Position numbers and translations under genes: made by a program. This document shows positions 1-8,014 of a stretch of DNA of 64,000 nt, piece by piece. Each line of letters begins with the position of its first letter. Position 1 is the first letter of the stretch. Source of the stretch: Bacteroides thetaiotaomicron VPI-5482 (GTDB lineage Bacteria; Bacteroidota; Bacteroidia; Bacteroidales; Bacteroidaceae); assembly GCF_000011065.1 (NCBI RefSeq), contig NC_004663.1, positions 1 to 64,000 of the forward strand, in the 5' to 3' direction. Below the pieces are notes generated by a model. That model was given only the letters and a program-made list of their open reading frames with translations, was not told the DNA's origin and ran no database searches.

Positions 1-710
1 TAGGTGCAGGTACAACTTTTGACCACTGTCAGGCATACTACGGTGAAGACGATGCATTCGAATTCTTCGGTGGTACAATAAATGCCAAGTATTTGGTATC
101 TACCAGTACGCACGACGATGCTTTTGACTTCGACTTTGGTTACACTGGTAAGCTTCAGTTCTTGGTAGCCACTGTAGATGCAAATAGTACCTATTACACT
201 AAAGACCCGAATGGTATTGAATGTGATAACGACGGAAGCAGTTCATCTTTAACTCCGTTCACTCACCCGACAATCAGTAACTTAACAATCGTTGGAACCG
301 TTAATGGTAAGGTTGCACAATCTGCAATGGGTGATGGTAAATCCATGAAATCTTGTGCCAACTTCCGTAGAAACTGCCAATTTACTTTGGTGAACAGTAT
401 TCTTTACGGATATCCTACCGGTATCTTGTGTGAAACCACTAACAGCTATGTTTTCAAAAACAATGTTGTAAATGGTGTTAGTACTACATTTTCAGGTATC
501 ACAGCTGACGCGACTAATACTGCTGCTGCAAGTGCTGAGGCTATTGGGCTGACTTCTCCGTGGGGTGGATATACAGGTTTGATGCCTAATGCATCTCCAG
601 CCAATGCAGGTGCAGATTTTAGTGAATTGGATAGTTGGTTTACGACTACTTCTTACAGAGGTGCTGTTGGTGGACGTTCAAACTGGTTAACTCAAGCGTG
701 GGTAAAATAA
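1..710 (+). CDS. Beta-helix-like surface protein, C-terminal part (5' end outside window)
   Basis: The reading frame is open to the left edge (first whole codon at base 3), so this is the C-terminal ~235 residues of a longer protein. It matches the middle and end of the lipoprotein at 8983-10149: both have the order TTxDHCQ, a GG(T)xNAKYL/NAQYL stretch, then GYTGKLQ, then a segment with THP, and both end in W-x-x-x-x-WV. Repeated short beta-rich units with N and G turns fit a right-handed beta-helix. By analogy with the paralogue it is probably an exported lipoprotein; its own signal peptide cannot be seen. A terminator follows directly. Function is unknown. Confidence 0.7.
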   Translation, partial: GAGTTFDHCQAYYGEDDAFEFFGGTINAKYLVSTSTHDDAFDFDFGYTGKLQFLVATVDANSTYYTKDPNGIECDNDGSSSSLTPFTHPTISNLTIVGTVNGKVAQSAMGDGKSMKSCANFRRNCQFTLVNSILYGYPTGILCETTNSYVFKNNVVNGVSTTFSGITADATNTAAASAEAIGLTSPWGGYTGLMPNASPANAGADFSELDSWFTTTSYRGAVGGRSNWLTQAWVK

Positions 711-725
711 TTGTTGAATAATTTG

Positions 726-774
726 GAGCCGTATAAAAGAGGGATTAGCCTCCCTCTTTATTCGGCTCTTTTTT
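726..774 (+). terminator. Intrinsic terminator
   Basis: The arms GAGCCG and CGGCTC enclose an inner AGAGGG/CCTCCCTCT pairing, and a T6 run follows. It lies between the stop at 710 and the next gene at 783, so it ends the transcript of the beta-helix-like protein. Confidence 0.8.
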
Positions 775-782
775 GAAGAAAA

Positions 783-1778
783 ATGATGAATAAATTTTTA
801 TACAGTCTCATCATTAGCATTTTTATATTTGTCTTTGCTGGTTGTGAAACAGAAGGTGAGGATATAGACATGCGATTTGAGACTTGTACTGTATCGTTTG
901 TACAACAAGAACTAAGAAGTAGTTATGAGGTTTATTTTAATGGAGAAAAAAGTATTAATCGTTCAACATCTGTTAAAAAGAATAGTACTCTTAAACTAGA
1001 GGTCTATAAAATAGGCGAAAAACAGCCCGAATTGTCACAAGAGATAACACTGGATAATAGTAAAGACATTGAGTTGCTTAAACTTGTGGGACGAGATATT
1101 GCTATTTCTTCATCTTTGGAGGAATATACAACATTCACTCCCATAATTAGCTATTTTAATCCTAATACTGATTTATATACCGTTACGTTCAATAATGGAG
1201 AATTATCAAATAAGGTAAAGAATTATATAGCCGAAGCGGACTTAAGCGGTACATTAAAAATAGTGCGCAATGTTGATGGGCAAGTTCTTTATGAACAAGA
1301 TATGACTATTATGCCAGAAGGCCAGTTCAGTCTTATGCAGTTGTCCGATACAGACTTCTTGGATATATCCGATGGTGAAGAAGCGGATCCGGAATCTCGA
1401 CAATATACTAAAATTCGTTTCTTTTATACTGCTGATGCCTTTCCCGGCCATGACAAGTTGAAATTGGTAGTTTATTTGATGGATTTAGATGCTATGCAAT
1501 TTACAGCCCCAATAGCAACAATTGATTTGGAAGCTGGAAAGATTTCTGAGTATATTCAAATCGATAATGATGCATTTGGCCAAGGTGTAGTAAACGGAGT
1601 ATATGATTTGATAGATGAGAGTGGAAATATGATAGTTAATAATCTGGAACATTTTAATACAAGTATTCCAATAGGAACTTCTGATAATAAATTCATGACA
1701 TTTCGCTTTATGGATCCTTCACATCAAGGCGGTGATAATGTGCAATGCAATTTTATCTTATCTACTCCTTGGAAATAG
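783..1778 (+). CDS. Lipoprotein of unknown function
   Basis: 331 residues. The N-terminus is a lipoprotein signal peptide: MMNK, a hydrophobic stretch, then a lipobox ending FAGC at about residues 18-21, followed by an acidic linker. The rest is beta-rich with no motif I recognise; several ~100-residue stretches look like Ig-type sandwiches. An ATG pair at 783/786 makes the start slightly uncertain. Terminators lie on both sides (726-774 and 1797-1830), so it is a single-gene unit. The cell-surface location is inferred from the lipobox alone. Confidence 0.75.
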   Translation: MMNKFLYSLIISIFIFVFAGCETEGEDIDMRFETCTVSFVQQELRSSYEVYFNGEKSINRSTSVKKNSTLKLEVYKIGEKQPELSQEITLDNSKDIELLKLVGRDIAISSSLEEYTTFTPIISYFNPNTDLYTVTFNNGELSNKVKNYIAEADLSGTLKIVRNVDGQVLYEQDMTIMPEGQFSLMQLSDTDFLDISDGEEADPESRQYTKIRFFYTADAFPGHDKLKLVVYLMDLDAMQFTAPIATIDLEAGKISEYIQIDNDAFGQGVVNGVYDLIDESGNMIVNNLEHFNTSIPIGTSDNKFMTFRFMDPSHQGGDNVQCNFILSTPWK

Positions 1779-1796
1779 AGCTTTGGTACTTAAAGC

Positions 1797-1830
1797 CCTC
1801 CGATAAAATTAATTAATCGGAGGTGCTTTT
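1797..1830 (+). terminator. Intrinsic terminator
   Basis: CCTCCGAT pairs with ATCGGAGG across an A/T-rich loop, followed by a T4 run. It ends the lipoprotein transcript. Confidence 0.75.
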
Positions 1831-1871
1831 CCTAAAAATGAGTATTTGTTAATTAAAAACGAAAAGAAATC

Positions 1872-2648
1872 ATGAAACACACCCTGAAAGGTTGGCTGGT
1901 AGACAATGCTGTCACCGTAGACAACAAAGAAGACAAAATCCTGATGTTGGAATCAGCCGGAAGCCTTACGCTGGAGGATATACTTAGCGAAATGAAGAAA
2001 GAAGACACAGGTCTTCGTGAAGAAACCATTGAGCACGCAGTGAAGCTATATCACCGTGTGTTGTCAGACTTGATGCTGAGCGGCTATTCGGTGAATACCG
2101 GACTTTTCCGAGCCGTACCCCAATTCCGTGGTGTAGTAGACGGCGGACAGTGGGATCAAAAAAAGAATTCAATCTACGTCTCCTTTACCCAGGACAAGGA
2201 CTTGCGCGAAGCTATTGCGCAGACTTCAGTCAACATCTTGGGAGAGAAACGGGACGCCATGTATATAATAGGTGGCGAAGATGCCGCCACCCGTGCCACG
2301 GACGGCATGGCAACCGCCGGACGCAACTACACCCTGAACGGACGCTTGATAAAAGTCGTTGGTGAACATGAATCGGTAGGTATCACCCTGACTGATGCTT
2401 CCGGCAAGGTCAGCAAGCTGCCTAATGATATGCTGGTGGTGAACAACCCCTCGCAACTCATTATCTTGCTTCCCTCCGATTTAACGGACGGTCACTACAC
2501 GCTGACGGTCACTACGCAATACAGTGGTACAAATACATTGCTGAAAACTCCGCGTAGTACGAGCAAAGTGATTACCATCGGGCAAAGTGGTGGTTCTGAA
2601 GGTGGAAATACCAGTGATGGAAACTTGGATGAGAATCCTTTAGGATAA
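1872..2648 (+). CDS. HU-like DNA-binding protein with C-terminal DUF4469/Ig-like domain
   Basis: 258 residues, no signal peptide. Residues ~1-130 resemble the Bacteroidetes HU/IHF-like DNA-binding domain (start MKHTLKGWLVDN, then the ALKLYHRVL-type helix and a beta-arm region around QFRGVVDG). Residues ~150-235 match the Ig-like domain often called DUF4469 (RNYTLNGRLIKVVGE, then VNNPSQLIILLPSDL, then TVTTQYS). The tail is Gly/Ser/Asn-rich and low in complexity. The family is common in Bacteroides accessory regions and presumed nucleoid-associated; the precise role is not known. Two palindromic elements sit just after the stop. Domain assignment is from memory of the family and fairly secure. 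Confidence 0.8.
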   Translation: MKHTLKGWLVDNAVTVDNKEDKILMLESAGSLTLEDILSEMKKEDTGLREETIEHAVKLYHRVLSDLMLSGYSVNTGLFRAVPQFRGVVDGGQWDQKKNSIYVSFTQDKDLREAIAQTSVNILGEKRDAMYIIGGEDAATRATDGMATAGRNYTLNGRLIKVVGEHESVGITLTDASGKVSKLPNDMLVVNNPSQLIILLPSDLTDGHYTLTVTTQYSGTNTLLKTPRSTSKVITIGQSGGSEGGNTSDGNLDENPLG

Positions 2649-2667
2649 AGCCTCTTATCCGGCCTTT

Positions 2668-2708
2668 TTAGACAGAGCTGTCTAAGGAGATTAGATAGGG
2701 CTATCTAA
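2668..2708. promoter_or_regulatory. Two tandem dyads, candidate operator pair
   Basis: Two 18-bp dyads of the form TTAGAYAG-N2-CTRTCTAA lie at 2668-2685 and 2691-2708, 23 bp apart start to start. Each has perfect 8-bp arms. They differ at one arm position, and that change is matched in the opposite arm (C/G against T/A). There is no T-run after either, so they do not look like terminators. They lie between the HU-like gene and the next gene at 2783. Confidence 0.5.
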
Positions 2709-2782
2709 AGCTCTTCGATAAAGCGGTTTCAGACATCAAAACAAATGCTTTCTTTCATTGAATAATTTGAAATAATAAAAGA

Positions 2783-3451
2783 ATGATAGACATTATAGCA
2801 AATATAGCTTCTATTCTGGGTTTTACCATGCAGATGAATGACAAGTTCTTTGCGCATGGAATGAATAAAGAGCAGGCGGACAATGAAATGCTGCTGTTGT
2901 TTCTGAAGCAATTGTCCGTCAAATCCAAAGCAATAAAAGAGATACATCAGAAGTATCATTCGTTGAGTAATGATTTTCGCCTTGTAGCTGTTTTCCTGAC
3001 TAATCCCGTCATCTACGAGAAAATAGTGACCAACCGGAGCCGGGCATTAAGAAATGCACTGAAAGAATCCCTGCAAACGCCGTCGGCACGTATCGCTCAA
3101 ACACAACTTTCTGCCCAGTTGCGTCCCTGCTTTGAAAATCTGTTGGTGAGCATAAAGGACGAATCCCACTTGTCTGTGGAGTTTTCCGGGATAAATGATT
3201 GCGAGATGAAAGCCATATTGCGGAAAATACTTAATGCACAGAAAGAAATCTTCCAGTTGCACCAACAATTCTGTGGAATAATGAAAACCATCGGCAGTTA
3301 TCCTCTCGGTAACTGGGGCGACAGTGAGTTTGACTTTATCAAAACGAACCAACGGGTATTTATCTCGGATTTCTATAGCATCATTGATTATGCGGATATC
3401 ATCCTGATGGGATATTTGGATATCTACCATTGTGCATTGAACCTCAAATAA
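2783..3451 (+). CDS. Hypothetical helical protein
   Basis: 222 residues, mostly predicted helix, with no signal peptide and no membrane segment long enough to be convincing. I recognise no motif. It starts at ATG 2783 after an A-rich leader and stops 8 bp before the next gene, which carries the S17-like domain, so the two are very likely co-transcribed. A shared role with that neighbour is inference only. Confidence 0.65.
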   Translation: MIDIIANIASILGFTMQMNDKFFAHGMNKEQADNEMLLLFLKQLSVKSKAIKEIHQKYHSLSNDFRLVAVFLTNPVIYEKIVTNRSRALRNALKESLQTPSARIAQTQLSAQLRPCFENLLVSIKDESHLSVEFSGINDCEMKAILRKILNAQKEIFQLHQQFCGIMKTIGSYPLGNWGDSEFDFIKTNQRVFISDFYSIIDYADIILMGYLDIYHCALNLK

Positions 3452-3459
3452 CGGATTGT

Positions 3460-3996
3460 ATGGAAAATGGTATTGAAGAAATATTGAAAGAACATGAGGC
3501 ACTGTGCAGCCGGGTATTTCATCTTCTGAATACAGGTAATCCGCAAACTAAGGATATAGAACTTATCATACCTAAAGTGAAAGAACTGTTCGGAATGCTG
3601 GAAGCCGTCAATACCAAACAAATCACTGCACAGCAATATAACGGCTTGCTGAATGTGATGAGTGAATGGAACGCTATTTTCAGCTATTTCAATATTAAGA
3701 TGGTGCCGTGCCGTTTACGGCCTTTCTTATGGAACTCTCCAAAGGTAGCTGTAAAAAGAATACCCCGGCAATGTATCGAGGGGATAGTGGTAAGCACGAA
3801 AATGCAAAAGACGGTTGTCATAGAGGTGGAACGTACGAAAAAGCATCCGAAGTATGGGAAAACAGTACAATATACGAAAAAGTATAAAATACATGATCCC
3901 CTGGAGGAATGTAGTGTAGGAGACCGGGTGCTTGCTCATGAAACCAGACATTTCAGCAAGACTAAATATTTTAGATTTTACAGAAAACTGTATTGA
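3460..3996 (+). CDS. Helical domain fused to ribosomal protein S17-like domain
   Basis: 178 residues from ATG 3460; the frame extends upstream to a TTG at 3430, which is less likely because it overlaps the previous gene. Residues ~1-85 are helical and unrecognised. Residues ~105-178 follow the bacterial S17 (uS17) pattern: GxVVSxKMQKTVVIEVER, then KKHPKYGKxV, then TKKYKxHD, ECxVGDxV, ETRxxSKTKxxR. These are the rRNA-contact and OB-fold features of uS17. Normal S17 is ~85 residues and sits in the S10-spc operon between rpmC and rplN; none of that is here. This is therefore a stray S17-like paralogue with an added N-terminal domain. It might bind RNA or compete with S17; that is inference. Confidence 0.75.
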   Translation: MENGIEEILKEHEALCSRVFHLLNTGNPQTKDIELIIPKVKELFGMLEAVNTKQITAQQYNGLLNVMSEWNAIFSYFNIKMVPCRLRPFLWNSPKVAVKRIPRQCIEGIVVSTKMQKTVVIEVERTKKHPKYGKTVQYTKKYKIHDPLEECSVGDRVLAHETRHFSKTKYFRFYRKLY

Positions 3997-4087
3997 GACG
4001 GTAAAAAAAGAGTAGGTATTTCAGAATTAATATTGGATATATCACTATATGGAAAGCAAATGCATTAACAATTAAAGACTATTGATT

Positions 4088-4534
4088 ATGAGAAGACTAA
4101 CCGTACTGCTGTTCCTTGCTTGTCTATTCTCTTGTCAAAACGATGATAATGAGAAAGAGACACAACCTGAAGAGAAAGAAAGCGTATTCAGGTTTATTGA
4201 TAAAGCTAATATCACAAATACGGACACTTATGAGAAGGCCGAATTTTGTTTAAGAATATACTATCCGAAGGGGGACTATACCAAATTTATAAATGACTTT
4301 ATATATGCGGATAATATCCCTGATACTTTGGATTACATAGTGCCGGAACTGTATGAAGGATGTATCTATGAGTATCGTGTCTTTTTGAGTAACAAATCGT
4401 GGGATGCACCCAAGAAGTCAAAGGAATATCGATCTGCGGAGGTCAGAGTGGAGCATTCATGTGATTCCGTGCATTTTGAATATCCTAAGGATACGATAAA
4501 TGCAATTGAGGCATTGGAAATAAGCAGACCATGA
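4088..4534 (+). CDS. Small lipoprotein of unknown function
   Basis: 148 residues from ATG 4088 (a TTG six bases upstream is in frame but gives a worse signal peptide). The signal peptide is MRRLTVLLFLACLFSC with the lipobox Cys at residue 16, followed by an Asp/Glu/Lys-rich linker. The remainder is acidic with no recognised domain. A stem-loop lies ~100 bp after the stop. Probably anchored in the outer membrane. Confidence 0.7.
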   Translation: MRRLTVLLFLACLFSCQNDDNEKETQPEEKESVFRFIDKANITNTDTYEKAEFCLRIYYPKGDYTKFINDFIYADNIPDTLDYIVPELYEGCIYEYRVFLSNKSWDAPKKSKEYRSAEVRVEHSCDSVHFEYPKDTINAIEALEISRP

Positions 4535-4634
4535 AATTTTATGTGTTAACAATAATAAAATGACATATATAGTAACACGTAAGGAATAGAAACCAAGAAG
4601 AAAATCCACTGGGATAACCTTTTTTAATGACTTT

Positions 4635-4678
4635 AAGGCAGAGCTGTCTATCGTCATTGGAGAAATAGCTCTGGCCTT
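4635..4678. repeat. Imperfect stem-loop in intergenic region
   Basis: AAGGCAGAGCT pairs with AGCTCTGGCCTT (one bulged base) around a 21-base loop. There is no clear T-run, so its use as a terminator for the 4088-4534 gene is doubtful. Apart from this, bases 4535-4696 show nothing I can assign. Confidence 0.4.
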
Positions 4679-4740
4679 GAAAAACAATCGCTCTTTGACA
4701 GAATGGGACATATACGGAAATAAAGATAACCCCTTGACCG

Positions 4741-4772
4741 TTTGTGTATTTGCATAAATAGCATTACCTTTG
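4741..4772 (+). promoter_or_regulatory. Bacteroides-type promoter of the toxin-antitoxin unit
   Basis: TTTG (4741-4744), 20 bp, then TACCTTTG (4765-4772): an exact fit to the Bacteroides primary-sigma consensus TTTG-N19-21-TAnnTTTG. The gene start follows at 4801, with a strong ribosome binding site AAAGGAGG at 4788-4795. Confidence 0.75.
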
Positions 4773-4800
4773 CAGATAACAATAGAGAAAGGAGGCAATA

Positions 4801-4974
4801 ATGGCAAGACCGATAAAAGAAACTCCGATACTCTTCGGGGAGGATGCACGGAGATTTGAAGCGCGGATGAAAAATCCACCGAAAGAGACTCCGGAAAAGC
4901 TGGAAGAGATAAAACGGGATTATAAGTACATCATGAGCATTTTTAAAGAAGAAACTGATGGCAGAAATAAATAA
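4801..4974 (+). CDS. Small protein, probable antitoxin partner of the GNAT protein
   Basis: 57 residues beginning MARPIKETPILFGEDARRF; charged and helical, with a Pro-rich middle (NPPKETPEKL). It has a strong ribosome binding site (AAAGGAGG, 5 bp before ATG) and its end overlaps the acetyltransferase gene by 17 bp in another frame. A short, highly translated protein directly before a GNAT enzyme is the layout of GNAT-type toxin-antitoxin pairs, where the first gene neutralises the enzyme and represses the promoter. It lacks an obvious ribbon-helix-helix motif, so the antitoxin role is inferred from position. Confidence 0.65.
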   Translation: MARPIKETPILFGEDARRFEARMKNPPKETPEKLEEIKRDYKYIMSIFKEETDGRNK

Positions 4975-5503
4975 TCCAGAGTTTGGTGTTCGCCGTTTGG
5001 ATGAACACGAGAGAATAGAATCGTTCGATTGCGGAGACGCGGATTTGAACGATTTTATTATGAATGAATCTTTCATTTATAGAAATGAACTGCTTGCTGT
5101 TAGTTATGTAGTGGAAGATGCCTTTGGCAAAGTTTTGGCATATTTCAGTCTGGCAAATGATAAAATTTCTCTTTCGGAATTTGAGAACAAGACGGAATTT
5201 AATCGCTTTCGGAAAAAACGCTTTGTTAACGAGAAGCGTCTGAAAAGTTATCCAGCAGTGAAAATCTGCCGCTTTGGGGTAGATGTTTCGACACATAATT
5301 TGCACTTGGGCAGCAAATTGCTTAATTTCATTAAAGGCTATTTCGTTATTAACAATAAGACCGGATGTAGGTTCATTACAGTTGATGCCTATATTGATGC
5401 AGTACCTTTCTATCTGAAGAATAATTTTTTAGAGTTGACATCAAGTGATGAGGATGCCTCTCATACAAGGTTATTATATTATGATTTGAAAATGATGGTT
5501 TAA
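4958..5503 (+). CDS. GNAT-family acetyltransferase, probable toxin
   Basis: 181 residues from ATG 4958. Early residues match the TacT/AtaT-like GNAT toxin pattern (FDCGDADLNDFI near residues 23-34, the CGxxxLDxFL-type motif). The acetyl-CoA site is the weakest part: VDVSTHNLHLGSKLLNFIKG (about 109-128) stands where QGxGxGxxLL is expected. A Tyr lies in the conserved late position (PFYLKNNF). Known members acetylate the amino group of charged tRNAs; that substrate is a family expectation, not shown here. The gene overlaps its upstream partner and is followed by a strong terminator. Confidence 0.8.
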   Translation: MAEINNPEFGVRRLDEHERIESFDCGDADLNDFIMNESFIYRNELLAVSYVVEDAFGKVLAYFSLANDKISLSEFENKTEFNRFRKKRFVNEKRLKSYPAVKICRFGVDVSTHNLHLGSKLLNFIKGYFVINNKTGCRFITVDAYIDAVPFYLKNNFLELTSSDEDASHTRLLYYDLKMMV

Positions 5504-5530
5504 ACGATCACTCAGACATATTCTTTATTT

Positions 5531-5575
5531 CCGTCCCGCTAACCAACGAAAGACTTTGGTTAGCGGGACGGTTTC
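5531..5575 (+). terminator. Strong intrinsic terminator after the GNAT gene
   Basis: A 16-bp perfect stem (arms 5531-5546 and 5556-5571, reading CCGTCCCGCTAACCAA and its complement) with a 9-base loop is followed by TTTCGTTTT. It closes the toxin-antitoxin unit. Confidence 0.9.
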
Positions 5576-5625
5576 GTTTTGTCCCACTCTGTCTGAAATG
5601 GATATAATTTTAATCAATAATAAAA

Positions 5626-6741
5626 ATGCTTATGGCAACAATTAGAAACAAAGAAATCAGTAAAACAGGCGGTGTATGCCTGTCATTCGTAGCTGTACTG
5701 GCAATAGCGGCAGCAACTTTATTTACCAGTGGAAAACCGGTTGAGGAGTTATCCGAAAATGCCGCTGTGGGTCGTAAATCGGTGATTACCGCCGCCGGAG
5801 CCACATTGCCGTTACCTTTCTACAGCGAGGCGTTCAAGATGTACTGGGAGAAGAACGACATCCCCGTTACTTATGCCGGTATCGGTACGGAACGCGGATT
5901 CAGAAGCCTGAAGAATCAACAGATAGACTTTGCAGGTGTGGACGTTCCACCTACCAAAGCGGAACTGGACAGTCTGCCGGTAAAATCTATCCTTGTACCT
6001 ACGTGCATGGGGGCAGTGACTATCGCCTATAACCTGGAAGGTGTGGATAACCTGCGCCTGACGGGAGAGCTGATAGCAGATATCTATATGGGTAAGATAT
6101 TGAAATGGAATGATGCAAGGATTGCGGCAGTGAACGCCGGCAAGCAATTGCCCGACAAGGAAATCTATCCCGTTTTCCGTCTGGACGGTAGCGGAACGAC
6201 TTATATCTTCAGTGACTACCTGACGAAAGTGAGTACGGACTGGAAGGCCAAGATTGGCACGGGAAAAGCCTTGACCTTTCCACGTGGAGTAGCGGCTACG
6301 GGAAATACGGGCGTGGCCGGACTGGTAGGTAAAGTTCCGGGTGCTATCGGATACGTGGCTTCGGAATATGCAGCCAGCTTCAATACGCAGAGTGCATGGC
6401 TGAAAAACGCTGCCGGAAACTTTGTGCAGCCCACTTCGGAAAGCGTTACCGCTGTCGCAAGCGTGGGGGATGCTACGGGCATGATTACCGATTCAGAGGT
6501 TGCCGACGCTTATCCTATCAGTTGCTTCACATGGGTGGTACTTTATAAGGAGCAGAACTATGCCGGGCGTAGTCGCAGTGAAGCGGAAGAAACCGTGAAG
6601 CTGCTGGAATGGCTGATCAGCCCGGAAGCTCAGACTATCACTACCCAGGTGCAATGTTCACCGCTGCCGGAAAAGGCTGTGGAATATGCCAAGAACATGT
6701 TGAAGGAGGTGACATACGACGGAAAAGCATTGAGAAAGTAA
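5626..6741 (+). CDS. PstS-like periplasmic phosphate-binding protein
   Basis: 371 residues. Residues ~50-370 are a PstS-type substrate-binding fold: AAGATLPLPFYSEAF (the mature start of the family), GIGTERGFRSLKNQQIDFAG, then RLDGSGTTYIFSDYL, in which the R-x-D-x-SGTT set binds phosphate, and a C-terminal helix pair. The N-terminus has one hydrophobic segment (about 17-36) and no clear lipobox, so it may be cleaved or stay as an anchor. pstC, pstA, pstB and phoU are absent around it. In Bacteroidota such lone PstS proteins also occur with TonB systems. ATG codons at 5626 and 5632 are both possible starts. The next gene begins 39 bp on. Confidence 0.85.
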   Translation: MLMATIRNKEISKTGGVCLSFVAVLAIAAATLFTSGKPVEELSENAAVGRKSVITAAGATLPLPFYSEAFKMYWEKNDIPVTYAGIGTERGFRSLKNQQIDFAGVDVPPTKAELDSLPVKSILVPTCMGAVTIAYNLEGVDNLRLTGELIADIYMGKILKWNDARIAAVNAGKQLPDKEIYPVFRLDGSGTTYIFSDYLTKVSTDWKAKIGTGKALTFPRGVAATGNTGVAGLVGKVPGAIGYVASEYAASFNTQSAWLKNAAGNFVQPTSESVTAVASVGDATGMITDSEVADAYPISCFTWVVLYKEQNYAGRSRSEAEETVKLLEWLISPEAQTITTQVQCSPLPEKAVEYAKNMLKEVTYDGKALRK

Positions 6742-6780
6742 TATAAGAATACGTTCGTACTTAACAAGGAGGGACACAGC

Positions 6781-7869
6781 GTGATAACAAAAACAATGTC
6801 CACATCGGAGAAAAGAAAGGGGATGCAGACTGATATGCCGGAACTGCAAGCCATGATATCACAACGAATCCAAGAACAGAACTACCGGGAAGTGCTGAAA
6901 GGAGTGACAGCCTTCCCATGGTGTACGGATGATCCGTGCGTCTTTCGGACCGCTGCGGGTAACTTGTGGATAGCGGTAGGGCATGTGAACCGGAAATCGG
7001 AAGTGCCCAAGTTCAGTTATAAGAACTTCCTCTGCGCCTATCTGCTGGGTAATGCAGAAGATGGGGTGGCTGCTTATCTGGACTTGCAGGCTGCCGCTTG
7101 GAAGGGGGTGGAACTGGTGATGTTCTCCTCCCATGCGGATGGTCTGTCCGCTTTGTACGGAGATGGGAGAGCGAATGACCGGGATTTGTTGTACCGTTTC
7201 TTTGGACGAAACTACGTTTTTGCTGTCGGCTTCCGGAAAAAGGAAGAGAAGGAGCAGGCATCGGCTGGTGATAAGATATTTATTGCCTCCGTGGATGCGG
7301 TTGGATTCGGGGAAATTGATAAGGACGGCAAACTGGCGGTCATCAATAAGATAATGAGCTATGAACAGTTTTTTGATGACGAGGACTTGAAACCGATGTG
7401 GGGAGCGCTTGCCGTGAAACTGTTCATCTTGAAATGTAACGGTTATCGGGAATCGGCCAAAGACCGGAAAGCATTGGACATTTTGCTTCATGACATGATG
7501 AAACTGTGCAAATCAATGGAGTTGACTGCCGGATTGGATGACCAGAAACGGAAACATCCGGAAAGTGCCGGGATAAACCCGCAGATGGCTCTGCTGAAGA
7601 ATGAGGCGATGGTAAAGGTGCATAACGGTATGGATGAAAAGGTAAAAAGCAACTTGCCGCTACTGGAATGGGCCGTCAATCACTTACCGGCTAAGTTGCT
7701 TCAGGAGTTTGGTACGTTCGTTGAATCGGTGCCCCAAATAAAGGAGCCTACAGCTTACGATAATCTAATGTCGCTGGAGAGTGTGCTGAAAGAAATGGAC
7801 CGTCTATTCAAAAAGGCAGCGGAGGAAGAGAATTTGTCTTTAACTAAAAACAGCATGACAGATGGGTAA
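6781..7869 (+). CDS. Hypothetical protein, GTG start
   Basis: 362 residues. The GTG at 6781 is preceded by AAGGAGGG at 7 bp spacing, which favours it over the in-frame ATG at 6796. No signal peptide. The protein is cytoplasmic-looking with an alpha/beta first half (FRTAAGNLWIAVGHV, then YLLGNAEDGVAAYLD) and a helical second half ending in a charged coil. I do not recognise the family. The next small gene starts inside its last eight bases, so the two are translationally coupled. Confidence 0.65.
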   Translation: MITKTMSTSEKRKGMQTDMPELQAMISQRIQEQNYREVLKGVTAFPWCTDDPCVFRTAAGNLWIAVGHVNRKSEVPKFSYKNFLCAYLLGNAEDGVAAYLDLQAAAWKGVELVMFSSHADGLSALYGDGRANDRDLLYRFFGRNYVFAVGFRKKEEKEQASAGDKIFIASVDAVGFGEIDKDGKLAVINKIMSYEQFFDDEDLKPMWGALAVKLFILKCNGYRESAKDRKALDILLHDMMKLCKSMELTAGLDDQKRKHPESAGINPQMALLKNEAMVKVHNGMDEKVKSNLPLLEWAVNHLPAKLLQEFGTFVESVPQIKEPTAYDNLMSLESVLKEMDRLFKKAAEEENLSLTKNSMTDG

Positions 7870-7987
7870 ACAAGAAACGAAACCGGATAAGAAGCCCATG
7901 CGGATGGTAACATCCAAGATGAGCATTGAAGAAACTATTGAGGTGCTTCGCGAGGATCTTAAGACTAATGTACGTTCCAAAGCATGA
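7862..7987 (+). CDS. Small ORF, possibly the 5' part of the next gene
   Basis: 41 residues (MGKQETKPDKK..., ending in NVRSKA). It overlaps the end of the previous gene by 8 bp. Its TGA stop (7985-7987) is followed, in the same frame and with no further stop, by the ORF ending at 8923. Either the two are one gene interrupted by a nonsense codon, or a short upstream protein is followed by re-initiation. Confidence 0.45.
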   Translation: MGKQETKPDKKPMRMVTSKMSIEETIEVLREDLKTNVRSKA

Positions 7988-8014
7988 AGAAAGCATATCC
8001 TGCTGAATCCGAAG

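Larger units (their letters stand above)
4697..5593. repeat. 13-bp inverted repeats flanking the GNAT toxin-antitoxin cassette
   Basis: GACAGAATGGGAC at 4697-4709 and GTCCCACTCTGTC at 5581-5593 are inverted copies with one mismatch. Between them lie a promoter, two genes and a terminator, that is, one complete transcription unit of ~0.9 kb. No target-site duplication was established. Confidence 0.45.
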
